From the NCBI GenBank assembly GCA_963697995.1, contig OY969110.1:744001-808000 (forward strand): DNA of 64,000 nucleotides, in the 5' to 3' direction. The notes below the pieces were generated by a model. The model saw nothing but the letters and a program-made list of their open reading frames with translations, had not been told where the DNA came from and searched no databases. This DNA is from MFD00082-c5 sp963697995. Lineage in GTDB: Bacteria; Chlamydiota; Chlamydiia; Chlamydiales; JAJFMB01. A program made the translations under genes and the position numbers. Position 1 is the stretch's first letter. The number at the start of each line of letters is the position of its first letter. Below, piece by piece: positions 8,701 through 17,298 of the stretch.

Positions 8701-9241
8701 CTTTTCCACCTCCCTCTGTGATTTCTCTGATTTGGTCTCTTAAAATAGCGGCCTGTTCGTAATCTTCTCTTTTCAGGGTATCGTTTAGGGCCTCAGTTAA
8801 CCCAAGAAGACGCATTGATGGGGTCATTTCCATTTTTTCCCCAGGTGCTCTTCCAATGTGCAGCACTTTTAATTTTTTATTCAAAGTGATATGTGCGGGC
8901 AGTTTCTCCGATTGTATCAATTCTTGAATAATAGCGTCTTGGAAAAGATCGTAACATTCATTGCATCCTAAGTGTCCTCCCATTCGAATCGACTCTAGAG
9001 TGGTTCCACAGTGGCCACAAGAGATTTCTGCTTGGGATTCTCCCTTTTTATTTTTACAGCCCTCCCCTTGAAGTTTTTTCTTTAATTGAGGGCAATCGGC
9101 GCACATGACGATTTCTGTCATTGAGTCACCCAAAACCTCTGTGTAGTGGATAGCGATTGGTTTTTTGCAATCGGTGCACTCCAAAGGGCGTTCAGCTTGT
9201 TTTCTTTGGGGAAAGCTTTCCGGAAGGGGTTGATTTGGCAT
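8687..9241 (-). CDS. mcsA: McsA-like zinc-finger/UVR-domain protein
   Basis: The 184-residue product carries two pairs of CxxC motifs (CTDC...CADC near residues 22-53, CGHC...CNEC near 75-97), which would bind zinc, and a C-terminal UVR motif (LGLTEALNDTLKREDYEQAAILRDQI), the architecture of McsA, the activator of McsB. Its 3' end overlaps the start of mcsB. In this organism McsB has lost catalytic residues, so what McsA regulates is unclear. It is the first gene of the mcsA-mcsB pair, upstream of which lie two tRNA genes on the same strand. Confidence 0.88.
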   Translation of the reverse strand: MPNQPLPESFPQRKQAERPLECTDCKKPIAIHYTEVLGDSMTEIVMCADCPQLKKKLQGEGCKNKKGESQAEISCGHCGTTLESIRMGGHLGCNECYDLFQDAIIQELIQSEKLPAHITLNKKLKVLHIGRAPGEKMEMTPSMRLLGLTEALNDTLKREDYEQAAILRDQIREITEGGGKDDTK

Positions 9242-9356
9242 GAGCGTCGTCCAGATGATTAAAATTTCACTATAGGAAAATCAACAAATAAATGTAAAGA
9301 ACCGTTGATTTATAGGTAAATTTATCCGAAGGGATAACTATAAAGGGAAAAAAAAA

Positions 9357-9429
9357 TGAGTCTTGATGGACTCGAACCATCGACTCCCTCATTAAAAGTG
9401 AGGTGCTCTACCGACTGAGCTAAAGACTC
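9357..9429 (-). tRNA. tRNA-Lys (anticodon TTT)
   Basis: A full cloverleaf is visible on the minus strand: acceptor GAGTCTT/AAGACTC, D arm GCTC...GAGC, anticodon stem CCTCA/TGAGG around CTTTTAA and TPsiC arm GATGG TTCGAGT CCATC. CCA is not encoded. It is 4 bp downstream of tRNA-Glu. Confidence 0.95.
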
Positions 9430-9433
9430 ATGT

Positions 9434-9508
9434 TGACCCCAAGGGGATTCGAACCCCTGTTATCGGAATGAAAATCCGGTGTCCTAGACCAGACTAGACG
9501 ATGGGGCC
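9434..9508 (-). tRNA. tRNA-Glu (anticodon TTC)
   Basis: Minus-strand cloverleaf: acceptor GGCCCCA/TGGGGTC (one G-U pair), anticodon loop TTTTCAT with anticodon TTC, TPsiC arm AGGGG TTCGAAT CCCCT. The outermost anticodon-stem pair is a C-A mismatch. It is cotranscribed with tRNA-Lys. Confidence 0.94.
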
Positions 9509-9552
9509 TAAAACAGTTTAGGCTACAATTTAAGTCGCTTATAACACTAACC

Positions 9553-9582
9553 ATCATAGCCAAACTGCTGACTTTTTTGCAA
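9553..9582 (-). promoter_or_regulatory. Promoter of the tRNA-Glu/tRNA-Lys pair
   Basis: On the minus strand TTGCAA, an 18-bp spacer and TATGAT precede tRNA-Glu by about 45 bp. The -35 context CGCTTGCAAAAAA recurs exactly at the tRNA-Gly promoter. Confidence 0.6.
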
Positions 9583-9586
9583 GCGT

Positions 9587-10138
9587 TTATATTGTTAGTA
9601 CCTCTTTTTCTTTCAGAGCTGTTTTATCATCCGCTTCTTTACAAAACTTATCAGTTAATTCTTGAATTTCTTTTTCAAGACGTTTTTCTTGATCTTCTGG
9701 AATTAGGCCGTCAGCTTTTTGTTTTTTTACAGTATCATTGGCTTCCCTTCTAATCGTTCGGATGCTGACTTTCGCAGCTTCCTTTTTCTGAGAACAGTAT
9801 TGGGCCATCTTCTTTCTTTGTTGGTCATCCATTGGTGGAATCATAATCCTTACGCTCACTCCATCAACCATAGGGTTGATGTTGAGGTTGGCTTTTTCAA
9901 TCCCTTTAGCAATTGGGCCAGCTGTTTGTTTGTCAAAAGGTGTAATCAAAATTTGTCTTGGTTCTGGTGTTGATACGACAGCCAAATCTTTAATCCTCAT
10001 TTGGGTCCCATAAGCTTCGACTTGGACGTTGTCTAGAATAGACGGGTTAGCTCTTCCCGTGCGAACGTTTTTAAGCTCCTCTAACAAATGGTTGAGGGCA
10101 TCTTGCATTTTCTTTTTAGTCTCGTCGATGATGTTCAT
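9587..10138 (-). CDS. frr: Ribosome recycling factor
   Basis: The 183-residue product splits post-termination ribosomes together with EF-G. It is full length and shows the family blocks 'LKNVRTGRANPSILDNVQVEAYG' near the N-terminus and 'RKKMAQYCSQKKEAAKVSIRTIRREAND' in the long helical domain. It lies 14 bp downstream of pyrH in the conserved order rpsB-tsf-pyrH-frr, so it is the last gene of that operon. Confidence 0.97.
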   Translation of the reverse strand: MNIIDETKKKMQDALNHLLEELKNVRTGRANPSILDNVQVEAYGTQMRIKDLAVVSTPEPRQILITPFDKQTAGPIAKGIEKANLNINPMVDGVSVRIMIPPMDDQQRKKMAQYCSQKKEAAKVSIRTIRREANDTVKKQKADGLIPEDQEKRLEKEIQELTDKFCKEADDKTALKEKEVLTI

Positions 10139-10152
10139 CAGATAAGCTCCTG

Positions 10153-10866
10153 TTAATTAATAAGGGTTCCGTTACTCATCAATGCTTGAAGGGGATTGTC
10201 TTCAAAGAGGGCATTAAAGTCATTGACGATGATGGGTAATTGATTGGCTTGAGATAAGGCAACAGCTGTAGAGTCCATCAGTTTTAGTTGTCTTTGTAAG
10301 TATTCTGTGTAGGAAAGAGTGTCAAATTTAACAGCTGTAGGGTCTTTTTTGGGGTCTTTGTCGAAGACGCCTGAAACTTTTGTCGCTTTGATAAGATAAT
10401 TGGCTGATATTTCACTTGCCCTAAGGGCTGCTGCTGTGTCTGTGGTAAAAAAAGGGGAGCCTGTTCCTCCAACAAAGATAAGGAGTTCTTTATTAGTTAA
10501 AGCTTTTGTCGCTTTTTGCCAGTCGTAGGTTTGAGCAACTTTTGGACATTCAAGTCCCGTCATGACTCTTGCTTTGATTCCTTCCTGCAAGCAAGCCTCT
10601 TTTAAGGCTAATCCATTCATCAAAGTGGCAAGCATCCCTATTTGGTCAGCAGGGGTTCTTTGGATTGCATCTCTTTCAAATGAAGAGCCTCTGAAGATGT
10701 TTCCTCCGCCAAGCACTAGAGCCACTTCAGTCTGATTTTGAAGTGTTTTTAAGGCTTTTGCCAGTTTTAAACAGCTTGCAAAGTCAATTCCGTGAGGCTT
10801 TTGTCCGAGAAGGGACTCTCCGGAGATTTTAAGCAAGATTCGTTTTGGATGATGTGGATGTTTCAT
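10153..10866 (-). CDS. pyrH: UMP kinase
   Basis: The 237-residue bacterial UMP kinase phosphorylates UMP to UDP. Visible motifs are KISGESL near residue 12 and LGGGNIFRG near 53 in the nucleotide/UMP-binding region, plus 'QTYDWQKATKAL' and 'GTGSPFFTTDTAAALRA' of the acid-sugar-kinase fold. It lies between tsf and frr, 53 bp after tsf, as in other chlamydiae. Start is the ATG at 10866. Confidence 0.96.
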   Translation of the reverse strand: MKHPHHPKRILLKISGESLLGQKPHGIDFASCLKLAKALKTLQNQTEVALVLGGGNIFRGSSFERDAIQRTPADQIGMLATLMNGLALKEACLQEGIKARVMTGLECPKVAQTYDWQKATKALTNKELLIFVGGTGSPFFTTDTAAALRASEISANYLIKATKVSGVFDKDPKKDPTAVKFDTLSYTEYLQRQLKLMDSTAVALSQANQLPIIVNDFNALFEDNPLQALMSNGTLIN

Positions 10867-10919
10867 GATAAAAGAATAACTGGTAGAGGAGATTTTCCTC
10901 TACCAGAAAAATAAGAATC

Positions 10920-11783
10920 TTATTCGCCAATGCTCCAACGAATGAAGCTTACGACTTTAAGGGGTTTTCCCACCTGTTTTTCTCTCTCAGCAACGACGGC
11001 TCCTACTGTAGAGGAGTCATCTTTGATGTATTTTTGACGAAGTAGGCATGCCGCATCGTAGTAGGCATTCAATTTCCCTTCGACAATTTTAGAGACGATC
11101 GACTCAGGTTTTCCCTTCACTTGTCCCGCAGCAATATCTTTCTCGTGGTTGATAATGGCTTCAGGAACGTTTTCTGGAGCAATATACTCAGGAGATGCCG
11201 CTGCAATATGCATACCGATATCTCTTGCTAAAGTCTCTTGACCTTCAGCTCCTTCGATTTCGACGGCGCAAAGGATTTTGCCGCCTAAGTGAGAGTAGAT
11301 ACCGACGCTTTTGTGACTGTTTTTTGGGAAAATCTTCAAACGGCTGATTTGGATATTTTCTCCGATAGCTTGAACAATAGTTGCTCGAAGCTCATCGATT
11401 GTTAAGCTTTTATCTTTTGAAAAAGTTTGCTTTAAAAACGCTTCCAAAGAGGCAGGTTTTGTCGCTGCTGCTTCTTCAGCAACATCTTTTGCAAACTTTT
11501 GAAAACGATCGTTTTGCACGACGAAGTCAGTTTCAGCATTCACTTCGACAACTGCAATAGCATCTTTTCCTTCAGCTGCGACAACAATCCCTTCGTTAGC
11601 TTCTCTGCCCTCTTTTTTAACAGCAGCTGCCATTCCAGCTTTTCTTAAATTAGAGATGGCAAGCTCAATGTCGCCATTGGCTTCAGAAAGAGCCTCTTTG
11701 CATTTACCAATCGCAATTCCTGTACGATCGCGAAGCTTCTTTATTAGGTCCGGAGTGATTTGTGCTGTCATATCTTTACTCAT
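10920..11783 (-). CDS. tsf: Elongation factor Ts
   Basis: The 287-residue nucleotide-exchange factor for EF-Tu has the family N-terminus 'KKLRDRTGIAIGKCKEALSEANGDIELAI' and the 'VEVNAETDFVVQNDRF' core motif. The longest frame starts at ATG 11783, overlapping the end of rpsB by 8 bp; a second ATG at 11771 (MTAQIT) resembles the usual family start, and the only Shine-Dalgarno-like GAGG is too close to the first and rather far from the second, so the start is unsettled by four residues. Confidence 0.96.
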   Translation of the reverse strand: MSKDMTAQITPDLIKKLRDRTGIAIGKCKEALSEANGDIELAISNLRKAGMAAAVKKEGREANEGIVVAAEGKDAIAVVEVNAETDFVVQNDRFQKFAKDVAEEAAATKPASLEAFLKQTFSKDKSLTIDELRATIVQAIGENIQISRLKIFPKNSHKSVGIYSHLGGKILCAVEIEGAEGQETLARDIGMHIAAASPEYIAPENVPEAIINHEKDIAAGQVKGKPESIVSKIVEGKLNAYYDAACLLRQKYIKDDSSTVGAVVAEREKQVGKPLKVVSFIRWSIGE

Positions 11784-12546
11784 CCTCTTTTGAAATTTCG
11801 TGACCTTCCTTACTTGTTTGGTAAGCGATTGTCATCTCGTTTTTCTTGTCGATGATCGCTTGAGTAAGCGCTTGAAGGACAACTTTAATGCTTTTTAAGG
11901 CGTCGTCGTTGCAGGCAATCACGTGGTCGATCGGGTCTGGGTTACAGTTTGTGTCGACAAGACCCATCACAGGAATGCCCAGTTTGTTAGCTTCAGAGAC
12001 GGCCAAGTGCTCTTTGCTAGGATCGACAACGATCACAAGACCTGGCACTTTTCTCATAGCGCGGATACCCGAGAGGTTTCTTTCAAGTTTTTCTTGATCT
12101 TTTGAAAGAAGGGAAAGCTCTTTTTTCTTAAGAACGTCGGCTCCTGTGGCAATTCTTTTTTCAATTCGATCGAGTTTCTTAATCGAGTTTCTGATCGTTG
12201 GAAGGTTTGTAAGCATTCCCCCTAACCATCTTTCGCTCACATAAAATTCGCCACACTGTTCAGCTAAATCTTGGACGACTTCTTTTGCTTGTTTTTTTGT
12301 TCCAACGAAAAGGATTGATTGGTGACGGCTCACGATATCGACAACGATTTGAGCCCCTTCTCTAATTTGTTGGAGCGTTTTTGCCAAGTCGATGATGTAG
12401 AGACCATCTCTTTCTTCAAAAATGAAACGTCTCATTTTTGGGTTCCAACGACTGGTTTGGTGTCCAAAATGAGCACCAGCTTCGAGCAAATCCTTCACGG
12501 AAATGTCGCAACGTATTTTTTCTTTTTCTTGTTTTGTAGTAGCCAA
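11776..12546 (-). CDS. rpsB: 30S ribosomal protein S2
   Basis: The 256-residue product has classic S2 motifs: 'DLLEAGAHFGHQTSRWNPKMRRFIF', 'FVGTKKQAKEVV' and 'RWLGGMLTNLPTIRNSI', and the C-terminal 'IPVMGLVDTNCNPDPIDHVI'. It is first in the rpsB-tsf-pyrH-frr operon and follows a terminator that isolates it from the upstream tRNA-Gly gene. Confidence 0.97.
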   Translation of the reverse strand: MATTKQEKEKIRCDISVKDLLEAGAHFGHQTSRWNPKMRRFIFEERDGLYIIDLAKTLQQIREGAQIVVDIVSRHQSILFVGTKKQAKEVVQDLAEQCGEFYVSERWLGGMLTNLPTIRNSIKKLDRIEKRIATGADVLKKKELSLLSKDQEKLERNLSGIRAMRKVPGLVIVVDPSKEHLAVSEANKLGIPVMGLVDTNCNPDPIDHVIACNDDALKSIKVVLQALTQAIIDKKNEMTIAYQTSKEGHEISKEDE

Positions 12547-12635
12547 GCCTTGTCCCTCCTTAATTGACTAACGGCATCTTGTTTGTAGAAAGTAAAAACT
12601 TTAAATATACAAGATTTCGGTCTTGGTTGTTATTA

Positions 12636-12667
12636 AAAAAAAAGACTGGCACATGCCAGTCTTTTTG
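12636..12667 (-). terminator. Rho-independent terminator after tRNA-Gly
   Basis: Inverted repeat GACTGGC-ACAT-GCCAGTC (12644-12661) flanked by A and T runs; on the minus strand it is followed by nine T. It lies 4 bp downstream of tRNA-Gly and ends that transcript before rpsB. Confidence 0.85.
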
Positions 12668-12670
12668 AAA

Positions 12671-12741
12671 AGCGCCTAGTCGGAATCGAACCGACATATG
12701 TAGCTTGGAAGGCTACTGTTCTACCATTGAACTACAGGCGC
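12671..12741 (-). tRNA. tRNA-Gly (anticodon TCC)
   Basis: Minus-strand cloverleaf: acceptor GCGCCTG/TAGGCGC (G-U at the last pair), D arm GTTC...GAAC, anticodon stem GTAGC/GCTAC around CTTCCAA, TPsiC arm TCGGT TCGATTC CGACT. Its place between rpsB and the porin/PBP genes is the chlamydial arrangement. Confidence 0.95.
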
Positions 12742-12765
12742 ATCTGCATATGTGTTAAGTGGTAA

Positions 12766-12794
12766 ATCTTATCGATTTCCTTATTTTTTTGCAA
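12766..12794 (-). promoter_or_regulatory. Promoter of tRNA-Gly
   Basis: On the minus strand TTGCAA, a 17-bp spacer and TAAGAT precede the tRNA gene by about 25 bp. It is back-to-back with the PBP promoter. Confidence 0.6.
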
Positions 12795-12819
12795 GCGATA
12801 TTCTTATCTGCTATTTCAA

Positions 12820-12849
12820 TTGACATCGTTTCTTTGTTAAGTCTATCCT
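12820..12849 (+). promoter_or_regulatory. Promoter of the class B PBP gene
   Basis: TTGACA (12820-12825), an 18-bp spacer and TATCCT (12844-12849), with a predicted leader of about 56 nt before the ATG at 12912. Confidence 0.65.
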
Positions 12850-12911
12850 TTCAGCAAACCCTCCGACTGATTTCTATTAAGAGAAACCGTTCAAACTATA
12901 AATTTTAATTA

Positions 12912-15900
12912 ATGATGAGACCAGAATTTTCAAGGATGACTCGCCTACGAGAGGAAGATATTGCCGAGAAAGTGAACTGGGTGTTACATCTTTTTTTGAT
13001 TGCGCTTGCTTTGATCGCCTTAAGGCTTTGGGTTCTTTCTGTAATTAGGCAAGATGAGATGATTCAATTGGCCAAAAAGCCGATGGTGAAAACTCTTATT
13101 GAGCCTGCAAGGCGTGGTACGATAAGGGATAGATTCAATGTGCCTCTTGCGATCAACAGACTCAGATATCAAGCAGCGATTGTTTATTCTCAGATTAAAG
13201 AGATTCCACAAGCTAAATGGGAAACAGATCAAAAAGGGGTTAAAGTCAGGGTTTTTCCAAGACGCTCCTATATTGAAACTCTTTGTCAAAAATTGGGCGA
13301 AATCCTTTCTTTGGATAAGGAGCGGCTAGAGGATCTAATCCATTCAAAAGGGGCATTTTTTGAGCACATTCCCTTCATTATTAAAGAGGATCTGTCAGAA
13401 AAAGAGTATTATACTCTTAAAATGATGGAAAGGGAGTGGCCTGGGATTTTGGTCCAAAAAGTGCCAAAAAGAGTTTATCCTCAAGGAAAAGTCGCCTCAG
13501 ATGTGATCGGATATATGGGTGCAATCAATAAATCTGAATATCAAAAAATCATTTTAGAAATGAGAGCTCTTCGAGAAATCGTCTCAAACAAAGTGATTGA
13601 TGAGCTTCCGGAGGAGTTTTCAAGCCTTGAAGCGATCGAGGCTCGTTTAACTGATTTAGAAGAGAGAGCCTATTGCCTTAAAGATTCTGTTGGTAAAATG
13701 GGTATTGAGGCCAAATTTGAGGAGCGTTTAAGGGGGTATTTTGGAAAAAAAAGGTATTATAGGGATGCTAAAGGGCATTTGCTTTATGAAATGGACGGGG
13801 GAAGAGAGCCTCTTTCAGGTGACCGCTTATTGTTAACCCTTTCTTTGGATCTTCAGAAATTTACCGAAGAGCTTCTCATTCAAAATGAAACGATGAGAAA
13901 AGCTAAAATTTCAGGCATGAGCGCTATTAAGCAAGAAGTGCTTTCCTTGAGGGATCCTTGGATTAAGGGGGGAGCGATTGTCGTTATGGATCCTAACAAT
14001 GGAGAGATTTTGGCGCTGGCCACTCATCCCCGTTTTGATCCGAATGACTTTGTACTTACCGGATCTAAAGAGGTAGTTCAAAAGAAGGTAAAAAAAATTC
14101 AAAAATGGTTTGAAACCGATGAGTATTTTGGGGCTCTTTTTGATCAAAAGATCCCTTTAGAGCGGGAAGTTTACAATGGAAAGAAGATCGTTGATGTAAA
14201 AGAGTGGATCACTTGGGAGAAGTATCTCGATTTAATTCTTCCTCCTTTCGATGAGGAGGGGGAAATCCATCCTGTTAGGGAGGCTTTGGAAAGGTGTAAT
14301 ACCGTTGAGATGGCGTATAAAATTCAAAAAATAGTTGACGAATTACTAATAGCAAGTGGACAAACTGATGCTTATCTTCTTTTTGAAGCCCTTTTTAGCG
14401 AGGAGCCCCTCTCTGAAATGAGAGAGACTCTTTTAGAAAATATCTCGTTTTCTTATCCCGCCTTTGAAGAGAAAAAGAAATTTTTAAAAGAGGTTTTTGG
14501 ATCTATTAAAAGAGATTATGATCGGGTTCTTTTTGTCGATTTGTGCCGTTTGAGTGTCTCAAGTGATTTATTAGATCCTTCACTTCTTCCAAAAATTGGG
14601 GGGCAAACGTTGAATGAGTATCGGGATATTTCGGCTTTCTTTGTGACTTTGCAAGCGGAAGTGAAAGAGATGGCGAAAACCTCTTTTCACAAAAATGAAT
14701 TTACCAAGTGGCGAGAGGAGTTTGGTAAGGAGTTTTTAAAGGAAAAAAGAGGGATTGAGAAAGAGAAGAAGCTTTATGCTAAGCCCTACCTTGATTATTT
14801 TGACAACGAGGAGAAGGCGCAATTTGCAAAATATTGGCAAGAGAGGGGGAGGGGTCAAATCATTTCGTTATTAAAGGAGGATAATAGCTTATCGAAAAAG
14901 AAAGCTTATCAGGTGGTAAAGCAGGCGGTTTCTTCGCTAGATGATGATGAAATGGGTCTTTATTTAAAAAGTTTAAGAGGGTATCGCGATTTAACTCGTC
15001 CTCTTCTTGGGCGCTACAGATTTTTACGAGGGTCTTTAGAAAAGGATTTGGCGGTGGGTTTTTATCCTCGTTATGGATTTGGGTATGGTCGCTCTTTTGC
15101 TTATCGTCAAAGTACGCATCAGGGGTCTTTATTTAAGTTAGTGACCGCGTATGAGGCTTTGATTCAAAAATATCAAAGGTTGATCAATGAAGGTGTGCCA
15201 GCTAAAAGTTTGAATTCTGCCCTATTGAATCCTCTTGAGGTGATCGATCTTTTTAGAAAGACAGGGAAAGGCTCTCTTGTGGGTTCTTTTGTCGATGGAT
15301 CGCCTTTGCCACAGATCTACAAAGGGGGAAGAATTCCTAAAAGTGCCATGAAGGGGATCGGAAGGGTTGATTTATTAAAAGCTTTGGAAGTCTCTTCAAA
15401 TCCTTATTTTGCCGTTCTTGCGGGGGATATCATTGAGTCGCCAGACGATTTGGCAAGATCTGCTTCTCTTTTTTCTTATGGGCAAAAAACCGGCCTTGAT
15501 TTGCCCTATGAGCTCTCAGGAAAGTTGCCAGACGATTTGGCAAAAAATAAGACGGGGCTTTACTCTTTTGCGATTGGTCACCACACTTTTGTAGCAACCC
15601 CGATTCAGACGGCCGTTATGCTCTCAACGATTGCTAATGGGGGGCATGTGTTAAAACCGAAACTTGTAAAATATTTAGCTGGGGCTGAAGGGGTTAAAGA
15701 TTCTAAGATGAGCTTAAGGTCTCAAGAGACCGAGTGTCGTTGGGATGTTTTTATGCCCGAAGTTATCAGGAAGACCCTTCTTACGGCAATGAGCCGGGTG
15801 TGGCATCGCACGCAAGTAGAAGGGCTTGCGGGCTTAAAAGTGATTTTTGCCAAATACCCGAAAACCATTAAGAATTTTCTTTCGCTTAAAGAGGATTTTG

Positions 15901-16154
15901 TGGGCAAAACGAGTACTTCTGAGGCGGTTGAAGTGGTGAACATCGATAGTGTTTTAGGAGTGCACAAGTTTAATCATACGTGGTTTGGGGGGATTAGTTT
16001 TCGCAAAAGCGAAGAGATGCCCGGTTTAGTGAGTGAGGATCCTTTTGGTCGTCCTGAGTTGGTTGTTGTGGTTTACCTAAGGTTTGGTGAGTGGGGAAAG
16101 GATGCCGCTCCTTTAGCCTCTGAGATTGTCCATAAGTGGAGATCGCTTCAATAA
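12912..16154 (+). CDS. Class B penicillin-binding protein (PBP2/PBP3-like transpeptidase), very long
   Basis: The 1080-residue product cross-links peptidoglycan, in chlamydiae as part of the division-associated cell wall. An N-terminal membrane anchor (about 26-46) is followed by the class B dimerisation region ('RRGTIRDRFNVPLAIN') and a C-terminal transpeptidase domain with SxxK (S739-K742), SxN (S828-N830) and KTS in place of KTG (K999-S1001). A large charged, helix-rich insertion of about 300 residues lies between 'GGAIVVMDPNNGEILALATHP' and the SxxK motif, explaining the length, which matches the chlamydial orthologue next to ompA (about 1080 residues). Two adjacent ATGs at 12912 and 12915 make the exact start uncertain by one codon. 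Confidence 0.9.
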   Translation: MMRPEFSRMTRLREEDIAEKVNWVLHLFLIALALIALRLWVLSVIRQDEMIQLAKKPMVKTLIEPARRGTIRDRFNVPLAINRLRYQAAIVYSQIKEIPQAKWETDQKGVKVRVFPRRSYIETLCQKLGEILSLDKERLEDLIHSKGAFFEHIPFIIKEDLSEKEYYTLKMMEREWPGILVQKVPKRVYPQGKVASDVIGYMGAINKSEYQKIILEMRALREIVSNKVIDELPEEFSSLEAIEARLTDLEERAYCLKDSVGKMGIEAKFEERLRGYFGKKRYYRDAKGHLLYEMDGGREPLSGDRLLLTLSLDLQKFTEELLIQNETMRKAKISGMSAIKQEVLSLRDPWIKGGAIVVMDPNNGEILALATHPRFDPNDFVLTGSKEVVQKKVKKIQKWFETDEYFGALFDQKIPLEREVYNGKKIVDVKEWITWEKYLDLILPPFDEEGEIHPVREALERCNTVEMAYKIQKIVDELLIASGQTDAYLLFEALFSEEPLSEMRETLLENISFSYPAFEEKKKFLKEVFGSIKRDYDRVLFVDLCRLSVSSDLLDPSLLPKIGGQTLNEYRDISAFFVTLQAEVKEMAKTSFHKNEFTKWREEFGKEFLKEKRGIEKEKKLYAKPYLDYFDNEEKAQFAKYWQERGRGQIISLLKEDNSLSKKKAYQVVKQAVSSLDDDEMGLYLKSLRGYRDLTRPLLGRYRFLRGSLEKDLAVGFYPRYGFGYGRSFAYRQSTHQGSLFKLVTAYEALIQKYQRLINEGVPAKSLNSALLNPLEVIDLFRKTGKGSLVGSFVDGSPLPQIYKGGRIPKSAMKGIGRVDLLKALEVSSNPYFAVLAGDIIESPDDLARSASLFSYGQKTGLDLPYELSGKLPDDLAKNKTGLYSFAIGHHTFVATPIQTAVMLSTIANGGHVLKPKLVKYLAGAEGVKDSKMSLRSQETECRWDVFMPEVIRKTLLTAMSRVWHRTQVEGLAGLKVIFAKYPKTIKNFLSLKEDFVGKTSTSEAVEVVNIDSVLGVHKFNHTWFGGISFRKSEEMPGLVSEDPFGRPELVVVVYLRFGEWGKDAAPLASEIVHKWRSLQ

Positions 16155-16183
16155 CTTGCGCCCTTTTACAGGCGCAAGTTTTT
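16154..16183 (+). terminator. Rho-independent terminator between PBP and porin genes
   Basis: ACTTGCGCC (16154-16162) and GGCGCAAGT (16171-16179) form a perfect 9-bp stem with an 8-nt loop followed by five T. It lies between convergent genes; the minus-strand T run is weaker. Confidence 0.88.
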
Positions 16184-16189
16184 AATGAT

Positions 16190-17242
16190 TTAGAAGCCGG
16201 CGTTAAGACGAACGGTCAATCCATGAAGAGCAAGAGCTGATGTGTTCCAAACAACCGGTTTGTAAACACCAAAAGGAACTGCAGCAGTTCTTAGAGACTC
16301 TTGTAAGTTAAACCACCCATTGATTTCATATCCCACCATGACGCTATAGTGGAAACAGCGCCCCACATGTTGCCATGAAGGACCGACAAGAAGTTGGATT
16401 TGCTCGGCAAAGCGGGTATCTTTGTAGTTAAGACCCCCGACAAGTGCGTTGTTTGTGACTTCACAAAAAGTATTCTTATACGAGCCGATGTATCCGGCAA
16501 GAGTCGCCTTTCCTGTCATGTAGAGTCCCCAATGCCACCACCAGTCAGCTGTTAGACCAAGTCTTAAGCCCCCGGCTTTATATGTCCAGTGATCCTGGTA
16601 ATCTATAGTCATTGAGTCTTTTACAAGTGAATCTTCTGCCTGGTAGGCCGCTTGAAAGTGGTGGTCAAGATACGCCCCTGTTATCCCCGCTAAGAAGCGC
16701 ATTCTTAAGTGAGGATTCGGATCAAAAACACGAGCGACAAAAAAGTCTCCAAGTTCATATTTAAAGTGATTTTCAGCTGATGCTGAATTAAGTTTTGAAA
16801 GGCTTGTTGGGATGAGTGGATGTGTCGAAATTAAAGGGCATTCGGCATTTGCGTTTGCTGTTGTGCAATCAGAGCCGTGCGTCTTGTAGTAGGTGTATTC
16901 CCCTGTGATTTCCCAGAGTCTTGGCGCGTTGTAGTAGCCAACAGAGACCCTGACCCCTGGTCTAAACTTGAAATGGCTTGTTTTTACCTCCCCGTAAGGA
17001 AGAACTCCTGCGAAAGGAGATTTTTTTTTGCAGCAAAAATCATCGATGGCATAATCGAGAGCGCCCTCTTTTAAAGTCCAGTAAAGAAAGTCAACCTGTC
17101 CAAAAAAGCTTTTGCATTTTGGAAAAAGATGATTGTCAGTTTCTGTTGGAGGTAGACATCTCTCACTATCGTAGCACTCCGTTGCATTTAAACAAGAAGC
17201 GCTTATTAGAAGAGCACTTAATGATAAAAATAGTTTATTCAT
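16190..17242 (-). CDS. MOMP-like outer-membrane porin
   Basis: The 350-residue product has a signal peptide (about residues 1-20, ending LNA), cysteines just after it (CYDSERC) and a CC pair near residue 70, then strands typical of the porin family of chlamydia-related bacteria and Legionella ('FFGQVDFLYWTLKEG'), ending LTVRLNAGF with C-terminal phenylalanine. The cysteines would allow disulfide cross-linking of the envelope. It occupies the ompA position between tRNA-Gly/PBP and the secretion operon. The frame opens at TTG 17248, but AAGGA six to seven bases before the ATG at 17242 sets the start there. Specific transport function is unknown. Confidence 0.8.
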   Translation of the reverse strand: MNKLFLSLSALLISASCLNATECYDSERCLPPTETDNHLFPKCKSFFGQVDFLYWTLKEGALDYAIDDFCCKKKSPFAGVLPYGEVKTSHFKFRPGVRVSVGYYNAPRLWEITGEYTYYKTHGSDCTTANANAECPLISTHPLIPTSLSKLNSASAENHFKYELGDFFVARVFDPNPHLRMRFLAGITGAYLDHHFQAAYQAEDSLVKDSMTIDYQDHWTYKAGGLRLGLTADWWWHWGLYMTGKATLAGYIGSYKNTFCEVTNNALVGGLNYKDTRFAEQIQLLVGPSWQHVGRCFHYSVMVGYEINGWFNLQESLRTAAVPFGVYKPVVWNTSALALHGLTVRLNAGF

Positions 17243-17298
17243 ACCCAATCCTTAAAGTTTATGGTCTAAAAATTGGATCTTAGCGACAAGCTTATTTT

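Noticed and set aside
12912..16154. Unusual length of the penicillin-binding protein as novelty
   Set aside because: The same length is typical of the chlamydial orthologue next to ompA.
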